Position numbers and translations under genes: made by a program. A stretch of 64,000 bases of DNA. Origin: Artemia franciscana (Eukaryota > Arthropoda > Branchiopoda > Anostraca > Artemiidae). The DNA lies in contig NC_088872.1 of the NCBI RefSeq assembly GCF_032884065.1, positions 35,560,917 through 35,624,916 of the forward strand, read 5' to 3'. This document shows positions 35,390-46,035 of this stretch, one piece after another; positions within the stretch are counted from its first letter, which is position 1; every line of letters starts with the position of its first letter. The notes under the pieces are model-generated. The model did no database searches, was not told where the DNA came from, and saw nothing but the letters and a program-made list of their open reading frames with translations.

Positions 35390-35769
35390 CATAATTTGCT
35401 TGCATGTCTGGATTTTTTTTCCCCATGGGGACATTTGATTAGTGGAAGTGAGGGCTTGAGGTCTGATGTTGGATTCCCCACCCCTCTGATTTTTTGAAAT
35501 TTGGCTGATCTGCACTGACCAGTGTTGTCTGAAGTGAAGGAAATTGGAATGATGTGTCTAGCAAAATGTGCTTTCTGTTCTGAGATGAACTTACTTATTG
35601 TCATATCTTTCAGCTTGTCCACTTAAAATATCATGCTGTGGGTGTCAACAAGGATCAAGTAGTTTGAACCTTTCCAGGTGAATATTTCTGTAACATCCAT
35701 CCTTAGACATTGTTTTTTCAGTGTCTGCATTGAGGCCTGGTCGTTAGTTAATCATTCTTGCTTGTTGTT

Positions 35770-37200
35770 TCATTTTTCCAATGCCCAAGTGGGAAGTGGC
35801 ATCTGGCTTAGTATTTCTGATCTCAGCTTTTCAGGTATGACAATTCTTTCTCTGTTGAGGATGAGGCTGCAGTCAACTGTAAGTTTGTGTTGTATTGTTT
35901 GGTAGGGCAAGAGATCATTCCTATAGAGCTTCTGGAATGTTGGCCATCCAGTCTTGATAGTATTTGCTATTTGGCTGAGCTGGGGTCTTTGCAAGTTTCT
36001 TGGTCAATTTGTGCTAGCTTTTCATCACTGACTAGCTGGATTGTCAAAAGCTGATGGTCATAGATTTCAAGCTCTCAATGTAATCCCTGATCTGTTTCTG
36101 GTAAATGTAGCCTAGACAGAGCAATGGAAACTGGAATGTCAGTGCTAGGTTAGTAGGTGATTGTCAGGTCTTAGAGCTGGACCTTTAATATCATCCATTG
36201 ATTTCTTCCTTGTGCTTTCTTTAGGAGCTTGGAGACTATGTTCCCCAGAAACTTGTGGCTGGTTGGGGCATTCACCTTTCTGCCATAAAGATAGTGGTGA
36301 AAGTGTTTACACCCAGGCATAGTTGCATGTAACTTCTACTCTGGTTGAGAGTATGTATGCTCAGTCTTGTTCAGGGATATAGAGGCATAAGCAGTCAAAT
36401 TGCCATTGGCTGTTGATGAGTCATCAATTATGAGGTCAATGGAGCTGCATGATGGGTCAAAGAAGATAGATTTGAAACTGTTTCTTTTTATTTCACTCAG
36501 GTTTTCTTTGTGTTTTTCTCCCCAGATGAACTCTTTCTGTTTTTAGTGGCCTTGAAGTTCTTTGAGTAGAAGTTTGATATGTTCTTGGATAAAAAGTTTA
36601 GCATGCCAAACAGAGTAGCTAGCTCCTTGTTTTTGGTTGGGATGTGTATTTTGTTGATGGCTCTCAACTTGTCAGTTTGTAATCCGCTAGTGCTGATGAT
36701 GTGTCCAAAGTATGGTACACTAGGGGCACGGAATTTGAATTTTTCCTTGTTAAACCTGGCACAGGGTAGTCTTGGTCTTTCTTGGATAGCAAGGATGTGC
36801 TTGTTGTGTTCTTCAATTGTTACTCCATAGATTAATCAGTCATCAACAATCACCACAAAACCTTCAAGACCCACACTTGTTTCTTCAGTTTTCCTTTGGA
36901 ATTCATCTTGGGCTGATATTATCACAAATGGCATTTTTTTGAGGAGATATCAGCTGTGGATAGTGTTGAAGGTTGTCATAAAACTAGAATGAGTGACCAA
37001 TAGCCTAATCTTCCATCCATCTTCCTAAAACACTTGGCTCCATGTAGTTTTGTAGTTATGTCTTCCACTGTAGGTATGTGATAGAATGGGTGCATTATTG
37101 CTTTGTTCAGGTCAATGGGCTCAGCGCAGATTCCCAGACTATGGTGCCATCCTTCTTTTCAACAGCTAACATTGAAGTTACCCAGTCTATGGGTGTGATA
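35770..37200 (-). pseudogene. Gypsy pol remnant: reverse transcriptase, RNase H and linker (copy A)
   Basis: Read on the minus strand, the order is reverse transcriptase, then RNase H, then a linker (35994-35770) with VDCSLILNRERIVIPEKLRSE. The RT part corresponds to the clearer copy-B text with KMDARLGYWSL and TTFNT. The RNase H boundary corresponds to copy-B PDKFRAINKMPVPTKNNEL. Stops and frameshifts are frequent. Y2 lies between the reverse transcriptase and the protease part. Confidence 0.65.
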
Positions 37201-37208
37201 ACCTTTTT

Positions 37209-39202
37209 ATGGCACCTGGTATTAACCAAGTGACATGTAGCAATCGCAGATTCTGTTGGTCTGTCTGTCTGTCCTAGTTTTAGTAGTTTAGGCACTTCCA
37301 GATAAGCTAGGACAATGCAATTTGGTAGGCGTATCAGGGACCTGACCATATTAAGTTAGAAATAGTCGTTTCCCTGATTTGATCATCTGGAGGGGAGTGG
37401 GGAGACAGTTAATTTGAAAAAAATAGAAAAAATTAGGTACTTTTAACATACGAACGGGTGATCGGATCTCAATGAAATTTGATATTTAGAAGGATATTTT
37501 GTCTCAAAACTCTTATTTTAAATCCCGACTGGATCCACTGACATTGGGGGAAGCTGGATGGGGAAACCTAAAATCTTGGAAAACACTTATTGTGGAGGGA
37601 TTGGGATGAAACTTGGTGTAAAAACTGAGCCCAAGTCCTAGATAGGTGATTGATATAATCGGAACAGATGCTCTCTTTTTGGGGGAATTGGGGGGAGGGT
37701 TCATTCGGAAAAATGTGAAAAAGTGAGGTCACTTAAAAATCAGTTTGCAAAGGAGTGATCGGATCTTAATGAAATTTGATTTAGAAGGACCTCGTAACTC
37801 AGATATCTTATTTTAAATCCCGGCCGGATCGAGTGTCATTGGGGGGAGTTTGGGGGGGGGGGAGGAATTTTGGGAAAGGCTTAGAGTGGAGGGATCAAGA
37901 TTAAACTTGGTGGGAAAAATAAGAACAAATCCTAAATACGTAATAGACATAACCGGAACGGATCCACTCTCATTGGGGGAGTTGAGCGGGAGGGAATTAA
38001 TCCTGAAAAATTAGAAAAAATGAGGTATTTTTAGCTTACAAAGGAGTGATCGGATCTTTATGAAATTTCTTATTTAGAAGGACTTCGTAAGTCAGATCTC
38101 TTATTTTAAATCCCGACCGGATCCAGTGTCTCTTTTTTTGGGGGGGGGGGCTGGAAATCTTGGGAAATGCTTAAAGTAGAGAGATCAGGATGAAACTTGG
38201 TGGGAAGAATAATCACAAGTCCAAGATACGTGACTGACACAACCGGACAGGATCCGCTCTCTTTGGGAGAGTTGGGGAGGGGAAGGGAGTAATTGAGAAA
38301 AATTAGAAAATATGAGGCATTTGTAACTTACAAACGGGTGGTCGGATCGTGATAAAACTTGATATATAAAATGTCTCAGAGGCTCCATTTTCATTTCGAA
38401 TCGCATCCGGGGACATTGGGGGATGTAGGGGGGGAACAGAAATCTTGGAAAACACTTAGAGTGGAGAGATCAGGATGAAACTTGATGGGAAGAATAAGCA
38501 CGAGTTCTAGATAAGTGATTGACATAATTGGAACGGATCTGCTCTCTTTGGGGGAGTTGGGGGGGTGTTAATTCGGAAAAATCGAGGTATTTTTTAACTT
38601 AAGAACGGGTGACCAGATCTTAATGGAATTTGATATTTAGAAGGAAATCATGTCTCAGAGCTCTTATTTTAAATCCCGACCAGAAATCTTGGAAAACACT
38701 TAGAGTGGAAAGATCAGGATGAAACTTGGTGGGTAGAATAAGCAGATGTCGTAAATATGTGATTGAAGTAACCGGACTGGATCTGTTCTCTTTGGGGGAA
38801 TTAGGGGGGGGGTCCAGTGCTTTAGCGAGTTTGGTGCTTCTGGATGTACAAAGACGATGAAAATTGGTTGGCGTGTCAGGGACCTGCACAAGTTGACTTG
38901 ATAAAGTTGTTGTCCCCAATTCGACCATCTGGGGGGGGGGGTTGAAAGGAGGGGATAAATTAGAAAAAATGAGGTTTTTTAACTTACAATTGGGTGATTG
39001 GATCTTAATGAATTTTTATATTTAGAAGGACATTGTGACTCAGAGCTCTTATTTTAAATCCCGACCGGCATTAAGCCTCTGATTTTCCTTTTAAATCAAT
39101 CTATTGATTATTCGAATTTCGCTAGAGCTCATGCCATACGAGTTCTTGGTTCTTGCTCTTCTGATCTCGCCACAAGTGCCATATGAGCTCTTAGTTCTTG
39201 TT
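37209..39202 (+). mobile_element. Y element 2
   Basis: Inserted after ACCTTTTT; the empty site in copy B is AACCTTTTTGGTGATGCC at 53796-53813. It starts ATGGCACCTGGTATTAACC, a one-base variant of the hairpin, and ends TTAGTTCTTGTT. The interior carries the same G-tract array in about six units. It is in the same orientation as Y1, 1.8 kb away, and interrupts the Gypsy pol region. Confidence 0.85.
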
Positions 39203-39393
39203 GGTGATGCCTTTTTGTTCCGTTCAATTAAGCTCTTGTTTTAGTTTATCTCTAAGGGAAGCTGGAAGTTTTCTAAATGGATGAGCTTTTGGGATGGTAC
39301 CTTCTTTAAGGTGGAAGCAGCATTCACCTTCAATTTTTCTGGTGTCTTCAAAAACATCTTTGAATTGTTCAATAATGTTGTTGATATGTCTCT

Positions 39394-39795
39394 TTAAGTT
39401 TGTTCACACTCAGGACCAGTTTGACTAGACTCAGATAAATACTTGATCTGAACCCTAAAATAGGAACACAATCTGTTTTGACTACATAGAGCTGTAGCTT
39501 TGATGGTACTTTGGACTGGTAGCTGTCCATGACCTGACAATCTCCTCCAACTTGGATTCTGGATCCACAGTAGCTTGTTAATTTTTGCGCTGTTTCTTGG
39601 ATCTCTAGACCATATGGTGTCAAAGTACTTAGCAGGAAGTATATTTGCCTGAGCCCCAGTATCCAGTTTGAATTGAATTAAAATTTGATTGTAGGTTCGG
39701 TGTGATAAGTGCCTCATCTCTGCTGTTTGACTGGTCCACCATATGTAAAAACACTTCATCTTCCTGTTCAGAATCAGCTCCACTTTTTGTAGCAC
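39394..39795 (-). pseudogene. Gypsy aspartic protease remnant (copy A)
   Basis: Open for 133 codons on the minus strand, with KLDTGAQANILPAKYF, the DTGA active-site motif of a retropepsin, about 43 residues in. The equivalent copy-B frame lies at 54058-54279 with KLDTGAQVNILL. No intact polyprotein surrounds it. Confidence 0.8.
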
Positions 39796-40245
39796 CTGTC
39801 ACAATGTCACACCTTTTGAACTTTTGTACACTATATCAAAGTTGTTGAATTTGTTGAATTTAGGGCAGCTTTTTCTGTTAGCTGGACACATGTGGGCTGG
39901 AGAGTATGTTCCTCCACAGAAGTAACGCTCCCTTTTTTTCAGTTTTGTGTTTTATCTTGCTTAGGTGGCTGGTAGCACTTCCTGTTCAGAGAGCATCAAT
40001 TTATTTTTTTACAAGCAATTTCTTTCATTCAAATGTTTGCTACTGAGCCTGGGTTATTTTGTAGAGATGACACTTCTGCTTGGCCATTTGTAGGGTAAGA
40101 GAGTCTCCTTCCATGAGAAGACGATTTCTGATTCTTGTGTCCCTAGAGCCAATCACTATATGATCTCGTTGGGTTCAGCATATGGTCATTGTTTTACCTG
40201 TCTCTTCAGAATTTTCTGTTATGAAATTTTCTACACTCCTGTTTT

Positions 40246-40580
40246 CTAACTGTTCTCTTTTATGGAACCCAAATCAAGTGGTACAGTATATTTTCTGAAT
40301 TTCTCTAAGGTATGGTTCAGTTTTGTTCTTTTCTTGATCCATGAATGTAAATGATTCAAAGATTTCACGTCCCTTGTCTCCTGTCCAGATTCCGAGGTAT
40401 GTACCCATTGCTTTTTCTGTCTCTCCTGATAGTGGTTCATCAAACATTAGATTGATGTTTTCCTCAAATCTCTTCAATTTGTCTGTCAGGCATGGGGTGT
40501 TTCAGTTGGTGGTTGGTTGGTTGTTCAACATCTGTGTTGAAGGCTATCTCCTTAACTGTGGTTACTTACAGGCTGATTAA
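40246..40580 (-). pseudogene. Gypsy gag remnant (copy A)
   Basis: Minus-strand frames give KRFEENINLMFDEPLSGETE, TYLGIWTGDKGREIFESF and DQEKNKTEPYLREIQKIY, the usual capsid-region pattern of Mag-like Gypsy gag. Frameshifted. Confidence 0.6.
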
Positions 40581-40599
40581 TTTGGTGAGGCTAATTGGT

Positions 40600-40717
40600 G
40601 ATCCCACTTCTGACACTGTGTAATGCTTTTGAGATTATACTTTATTAAACCCATAGAACTATAAATAAAGTGCAAAAGCAAGACTAGCAAGTAAAAAAAG
40701 TAACATCACATATTACT
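40600..40717 (-). repeat. Primer-binding site and 5' LTR of Gypsy copy A
   Basis: GATCCCACTTCTGACA (40600-40615) agrees with the 3' end I recall for animal leucine tRNAs; on the minus strand it lies just 3' of the LTR, where a PBS belongs. The LTR (from TGTGTAATGC at 40617) ends ATTACT at 40717. Its last bases and the target repeat are lost compared with copy B. Confidence 0.65.
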
Positions 40718-40979
40718 CCTTACTTACAGTTTGTTACCATGAACTGTTTGATAAGACTGTGGGTTATCTTCAACTGCACAGAATATTATTTCAGGTAATA
40801 CTCCAACATTTACAAATTGTAACTATCTTTACTTTAATACACTCTTGTCCTGATGTGATATGTTATGTCAGTTAAGCCCAAGATACACTTGAAGTTTTTT
40901 TTTTTTTTTTACCAGTTGTTTGTTTTACCATACATTTCATAGAGGTGTACAGGATAGTATTGTAACAGACAAATTGAAC

Positions 40980-41010
<31 letters not shown>

Positions 41011-41149
41011 CATTGGTAAAACAAAGATTTACAGCAGCTATGCAGCCGTCCATCATCACTACAATAAGCAGCGGGCGAAACAAATGATTGTTTATTTTGA
41101 TGCTTGCATTGATATGGAAGCAGAACTAAATGGAAGGCTAGGACAATTC

Positions 41150-42260
41150 CAGATAGGGTAGGACAATTCCAGATAAGCTAGGACAATGAAATTTGGCAGG
41201 TGTATCAGGGACCAGACCAGATTGAATTAGAAATAGTCGCTTCCCCGATTCGACCATCTGGGGGGGGGGGGGCGAGCGAGATAGTTGAGAAGAATCTTTA
41301 TTTGCGATTAAGCAAAATGATTATTGTTCTTAGGTGTGGCTCGTTGGTCTAGGGGTATGGTTTTTGCTTAAGGTGCCAGAGGTCTTGGGATCTATTCCTA
41401 AACTACTCCATTTTTATATGAAGAAGATTTGAAACTAGATACGTGATTGATATTGCGATCGTGGAAAGTTGGCAAGCGTATCAGGGACCGGACCAGATTA
41501 AATTAGAAAAAGTCGCTTCCCCAATTCGACCATCCGGGGAGGGGTGGAGGGACGATTAATTATGAAAAATTAGAAAAACTGAGGTATTTTTAACTTACGA
41601 ATGGGTGATCGGATCTTAATAAAATTTGATATAAACAAGGACTTCTGGTTTCAGAGTTCTTATTTTAAAATCTCGACTGGATTCGGTGACATTGGGGGGA
41701 GTTGGAGGGGGAAACCAGAAATCTTGGAAAATGCTTAGAGTGGAGAGATTGGGATGAAACTTGGTGGGAAGAATACGTACATTTCCTAGATACGTGATTG
41801 ACATACCGGATCCGCTCCATTTGGGGGAGTTGGGGTGGGGGATTTCCAGTACTTTGGTGAGTTTGGAGCTTCTAGACGTGCTAGGACAATGGAAATTAGT
41901 AGGCGTGTCAGGGACCTACGCAAAATGACTTGATTATAATTGTTTCTCTGATTTGACCATCTGGGAGGGGGCTGTAGGGAGGGGAAATCATGAAAGTTGA
42001 GGTATGTTTATTCTATGAATGAGTGATCGGATCTTAATTAAACTTGATATATATAGAAAGATTTCATGTCTCAGGTGCTCCATTTTCAATTCGGATCAGA
42101 TCCAGGGACATTGGGGGTGGAGGGGGAAGTGGAAAATGCTTAGAATGGAGAGATCAGGATGAGACTTGATTGGAAGAATGAGCACAAGTTCTAGATACGT
42201 GATTGACATAACTGGACCGGATCCGATCTCTTTGGGGTAGTTGGGGGGAGGGGAGATATC
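41150..42260 (+). repeat. Y-type array fragment
   Basis: Partial G-tract array with GGGACCAGACCAGATTGAAT, GGTGATCGGATCTTAATAAA and CATTGGGGGGAGTTGGAGGG, but no hairpin start. Lies within copy A; most of it (41336-42079) is missing from copy B, with AGGTG-type microhomology at the junction. Confidence 0.7.
41338..41409 (+). tRNA. tRNA-Pro-like pseudogene
   Basis: GGCTCGTTGGTCTAGGGGTA is a canonical D-arm/A-box start of a proline tRNA. It is followed by an anticodon-arm relative with loop TTAAGGT, so the anticodon would be AAG instead of AGG. The T arm (CTTGGGATCTATTCCTAAA) is degenerate and the acceptor stem no longer pairs. It lies inside the Y-type array, absent from copy B. A decayed tRNA or SINE head; no function claimed. 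Confidence 0.7.
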
Positions 42261-42262
42261 CA

Positions 42263-42586
42263 GTGCTTTTGCGAGTTCGGTGCTTCTCGATTAACAGTAA
42301 AATCGACAACTCTAGTGCCGAGTCTAATTTTAGGTTTGAGCTCTTGGTTATTTTTTTTTTACTGCTGATGAATGAGTGGGTCTACAGAGTGTATGTGATA
42401 AAGAACAAACTTAAATTGGAAGTCATAAATGAATTTTTCCCCAGGACGGAAGAGGGCAATTGTAAAAAAAAGAAGCTGGATAATTTGACTAGGATGTATC
42501 CAGAAATTCAAAGAAGTTTGAAGTGCTGGGGATTGGACCCAAACTTGCCCTTGCCTTCAAAGCGAATCAAAGCCTATTTATCATAA
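42263..42586 (+). CDS. Unidentified 107-codon ORF, doubtful
   Basis: Open from 42263 with a basic, Lys-rich C-terminal half: VINEFFPRTEEGNCKKKKLD, then MYPEIQRSLKCWGLDP, ending KRIKAYLS. The stop lies just before an ATAAATAAATAAAATG string that could be a polyadenylation signal. The copy-B equivalent (56200-56510) has a stop after its A run, so it is broken there. About 130 bp of the 3' part is tandemly duplicated at 42635-42760. I do not recognise the family; it could be the end of a captured gene or repeat-derived. Confidence 0.25.
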   Translation: MLLRVRCFSINSKIDNSSAESNFRFELLVIFFLLLMNEWVYRVYVIKNKLKLEVINEFFPRTEEGNCKKKKLDNLTRMYPEIQRSLKCWGLDPNLPLPSKRIKAYLS

Positions 42587-43109
42587 ATAAATAAAATGGG
42601 TGTTAATCTGATTTGCCTTTCTGATCAAATCCAATTTGATTAGGAAGTATCCAGAAATTCAAAGAAGTTTGAAGTGTCAGGGGATTGGGCCCAAATTAGC
42701 CCTTGTCTTCAAATCAAAGCCTTTTTATCATAAATAAATAAAATGGATGTTAATCCAATTTGCGTCCCCTGAAATAAATAGTATTCTAACAAATTTTGAA
42801 ATCATTAACATTAAGAAAATTTGTGTCTTTGTTTTCATTACCCCCCCCCCCCTCCCCAATGCCTGTAATAGTAGTTAATTCTTACAAATATAGAGGGATA
42901 GGAGCAAATTTGTCTTTTTTTCTAGTTATTTTCAATGAGAATACAAAAAGCCTTATTACATATTTATGATCTATTATGATATATCAGATTTATTATGATT
43001 GACTGTCATTGCAGCGATATAATTTTTTGTCCCAGTATGTCCATGCTAGAGTAGCAACAACAAAAAATAATAGGTCGAAAAAGAAACACTCAGTAAAATT
43101 GCTATTTTT

Positions 43110-44326
43110 TTGGCACTTGGTATTAACCAAGTGACATATAACAATCGCAAATTCTGTCGGTCTGTCGATGTGTCTGTCTGTCAGTCTGGTCACTACCAGA
43201 TAAGCTGGTAGTTACTACTTTAGGCACTGCCAGGTAAGCTAGGACGATGAAATTCGGCAAGCGTATCAGGGACCGGACCAGATTAATTTAGAAATAGTCG
43301 TTTTCACGATTTGACCATTTGGGGGGAGTGGGGGGCCGGTTAATTCGGAAAAAATAGAAAGAATGAAGTATTTTTAACTTATGAGCGGGTGATGGTATCT
43401 TAATGAAATTTGATGTTTGGAATGATATTGTGTCTCAGAGCTCTTATTTTAAATCCCGACAAGATCTGATGAAATTGGGGGGAGTTGGAGGGGGAAACCT
43501 AAAACTTGGAAAACACTTAGAGTGGAGGGACCGGTATGAAACATGGTGGGAAAAATATACACAAGTCCTAGATAGATGATTGACATAAACGGAACGGATC
43601 CGCTCTCTTTGGGGTAGTTGGGGGGGGGGGGGGTATTTCTGAAAAAATTAGAAAAAATGAGGTATTTTTAACTTACGAACGGTGATCGGATCTCAATGAA
43701 ATTTGATATTTGGAAGGATATCGTGGCTCAGAACTCTTATTTTAAACCCGACCGGATGTGGTGACATTTGGGATGAGTTGGGAGGGGGAAACCTAAAACT
43801 TGGAAAACACTTACGAACGGGTGATCGGATCTCAATGAAATTTGATGTTTAGAAGGATATCGTGTCTTAGAGCTCTTATTTTAAATCCCGACCGGATCTG
43901 GTGACATTGGGGGAGAGTTGGGAGGGGGAAACCTAAAACTTGGAAAACGCTTAGAGTGGAGGGATCAGGATGAAACTTGGTGGGAAAAAAATCACGAGTC
44001 CTAGATACATGATTGACATAACCGGAACGGATCCGCTCTCTTTGGGTTAGTTGGGGGAGGGGTTAATTCTGAAAAATTAGAAAAAATGAGGTATTTTTAA
44101 CTTACGAACGGGTGATCGGATCTCAATGAAATTTGATATTTAGAAGGATATCGTGTCTCAGAGCTTTTATTTTAAATCCTGACCGGATCTGGTGACATTG
44201 GGGGAAGTTTGGGGTGGGGGAACCTAAAATCATGGAAAACGCTTAGATTGGAGGGATCGGGATGAAACTTGGTGGGAAAAATAAGCATAAGTCTGACATA
44301 CGTGATTTACATAATTGGAACTGATC
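43110..44326 (+). mobile_element. Y element 3, truncated
   Basis: Starts after a T run with TGGCACTTGGTATTAACCAAG, i.e. the intact hairpin, followed by the usual GGCACTGCCAGGTAAGCTAG segment and four or so G-tract units. It stops at 44326, where a LINE 5' region begins. Lies just beyond copy A. Confidence 0.8.
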
Positions 44327-44578
44327 CCGTCCCACGGGATCCTCGCAGTTGAAGGGAGACTCTCCCGCCAGGTACAACAGTACTTGCGACAGGGGACCGC
44401 TCCTCTTCTGCTTGTCAATCAGGGTTACTTAAAAAATGGCTTGGCCTACTTAAATTGAAACCAGCACAAATCTATTTTTACAAAATATGAACAAATGTCC
44501 AGAAACTAGGTCAGTAGAAGATAACATTTTTAATCCATATGAAAATGTTTTGAAAGAATGGTCACACAATTAACACTG
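44327..44578 (-). mobile_element. LINE 5' region fragment
   Basis: Nearly identical to 58711-58975: CCCACGGGATCCTCGCAGTT, GACTCTCCCGCCAGGTACAA and on to ACACTGGTCGCTGAA. At 58.7 kb the same sequence lies 5' of a minus-strand LINE ORF1, so this is a 5' UTR fragment of that family. Confidence 0.65.
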
Positions 44579-44699
44579 GTCGCTGAAATAATTTAAGATC
44601 TTAACGATTTTCAAGCTGATAAGATCCAGAAAAGGTGTTATCACTTAGATAGATGGACAAATTGCTTTAAGCTACAGTTAGCTCAAGACGCTACAGCTT

Positions 44700-45240
44700 C
44701 GATATGATTTTTGACTTATTAGAATTTGTTTTATATAATACTTATATAAGATTTAATGGTAATTTGTATAAGCAAACCGTGTGAATTCCATTGGGGGGGG
44801 GGCACCATCCCATTTATAGTTGACTTGTTTTTAAGTCAACTCGAATGTAAATATATGATGGATAAGAATAATCCAAATAATTTAAACTTGTTTTGTCAAA
44901 TAATAAAAAATATTTAGATGATATTTTGGTTTTAAACTGTAAGGAATTTATTTATATTTCTAAGAATATATATCCGTCTGAGCTGACTCTTGAACCTAAT
45001 CATGGCACAGGTCTAGAAGATCATTCCTTAGATTTGAATATTCATATTTCTGATAATTATAAATTAGGTCTTAAAATGTATAATAAGACTAATGATTTTG
45101 GTTTCGAAGTGATTAATTTCCCGTTCCCTGAAAGTAATATACTCTCAAATATCACATTCAGCATTTTACTCGCAGTTACTTAGATATGCAAGGATTTGTA
45201 CTAATTATATTGATTTTAAAAATAGATGTAAAATTTTAAG
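44700..45240 (+). mobile_element. Reverse transcriptase fragment with YLDD box (Penelope-like or related)
   Basis: Plus-strand text gives LLEFVLYNTYIRFNGNLYKQ, a decayed IPLGG...VDLFLSQLECKYMMD box interrupted by an oligo-G run near 44795, then KYLDDILVLN (from about 44905) and EFIYISKNIYPSELTLE followed by DHSLDLNIHIS. The YLDD box, the following long insert-free segment and the ISKNIYPSEL block resemble a class of animal retroelement RTs that I associate with Penelope-like elements. Not the same family as 2006-3640. Frameshifted. Confidence 0.65.
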
Positions 45241-45639
45241 CTAAAGATTGATTTTAAGAGATTTCTTTTTCTATAGGAATTTTTGAATCTGCAAAGCTTT
45301 GGTTTCTTCCCAATACCTCTCAATTTATCTTCAAATTACTTCTGATTTTTGTATATTCCTAGATTAAAGACTACATCTTATTAAAATTAAACTCCAGCCA
45401 GAATAAAGGCTATTTGTAATTTTAGAACTGAACCCCAAACTCAATGACAGTCCCTCCTCCCCATTTACGCATTTTAAAAATAATTACAATATTTGGCCAA
45501 GTTCAGAGAAAGAAATCAAAATCTGGTCATTTAAATGGAAGCTGGGGAAAGTCCTAATTAAATAGAGTAATTCTTAACATTCACCAGCACAAAATGTTGC
45601 CAATACTAGTTCAAACTTAATTTTAGGCCTTGGTCCTTA

Positions 45640-45925
45640 ACCCTTACATAAGGGTTAAGTCAAAAGAGGGTTGGTTTAAACAGGTGTCCAGTTAACCAAG
45701 AATTTAGTTCAATGGAATTGAGTTGTACTCAGTCAAACGAGGGTTCGGTTAGATGGGGTTGAGTTGTTCGCGGCCTGAGTTGCACAGGGCCCAGTTAAAC
45801 GTGAGCTCAGTTGCATGGCGGTTAAATCAAATAGAGTTGAGCTGCAAGCAGGTCCAGCTAAACAAGGTTCAGTTGCACAAGGATTCAGTTAAATAGAGTT
45901 GAGTTCCATAGAAGCTCAGTTACAC
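45640..45925 (+). repeat. Imperfect minisatellite, copy B
   Basis: Same reiterated GGGTTGAGTTG / CAGTTAAAC words as 24740-25035, with substitutions. Confidence 0.7.
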
Positions 45926-46035
45926 TGACAGCCCTTTTATACACTGTGTGACACCAATGCAACACTATCCTGTTATTGTGCTCTTAACGGTATTTGAATG
46001 AGACCACATTCATGCAAAAAATGCTGTTGTTTTTT

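Larger units (their letters stand above)
31686..40717 (-). mobile_element. Mag-like Ty3/Gypsy retrotransposon, copy A, interrupted by two Y elements
   Basis: LTRs are at 31686-31807 and 40617-40717 (outer end trimmed). A polypurine tract (minus-strand GGGAGAAAGAGGA) at 31808-31820 abuts the 3' LTR. The PBS region at 40600-40615 complements a leucine-type tRNA end. Minus-strand domains in order: gag (40580-40246), protease with KLDTGAQANILP (39795-39394), reverse transcriptase and RNase H (37200-36240, broken), linker (35994-35770), integrase (35622-35389 continuing at 32624-32440). After removing Y1 and Y2 the element is about 4.3 kb. All coding parts are broken. Confidence 0.85.
24240..42990. 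repeat. Segmental duplication, copy A (18.7 kb)
   Basis: Collinear and direct with 45270-56790. Shared segments are 24240-28227 with 45270-50537, 31226-41335 with 50543-55895, and 42079-42990 with about 55896-56790. Copy A has extra blocks at 28228-31226 (p23-like ORF), 32625-35389 and 37209-39202 (Y elements) and 41336-42079. Copy B has extra blocks at 46036-47577 (X) and 50964-51124 (SINE). Point differences are scattered throughout, so the duplication is not a recent assembly artefact. Confidence 0.9.

Noticed and set aside
41338..41409. Functional tRNA-Pro gene
   Set aside because: Anticodon loop, T arm and acceptor stem are all degraded.
24240..42990. Single large mobile element of about 10 kb present twice
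   Set aside because: The copies contain unrelated nested elements and a host-like ORF, and no common termini or target repeats bound them; segmental duplication explains it better.
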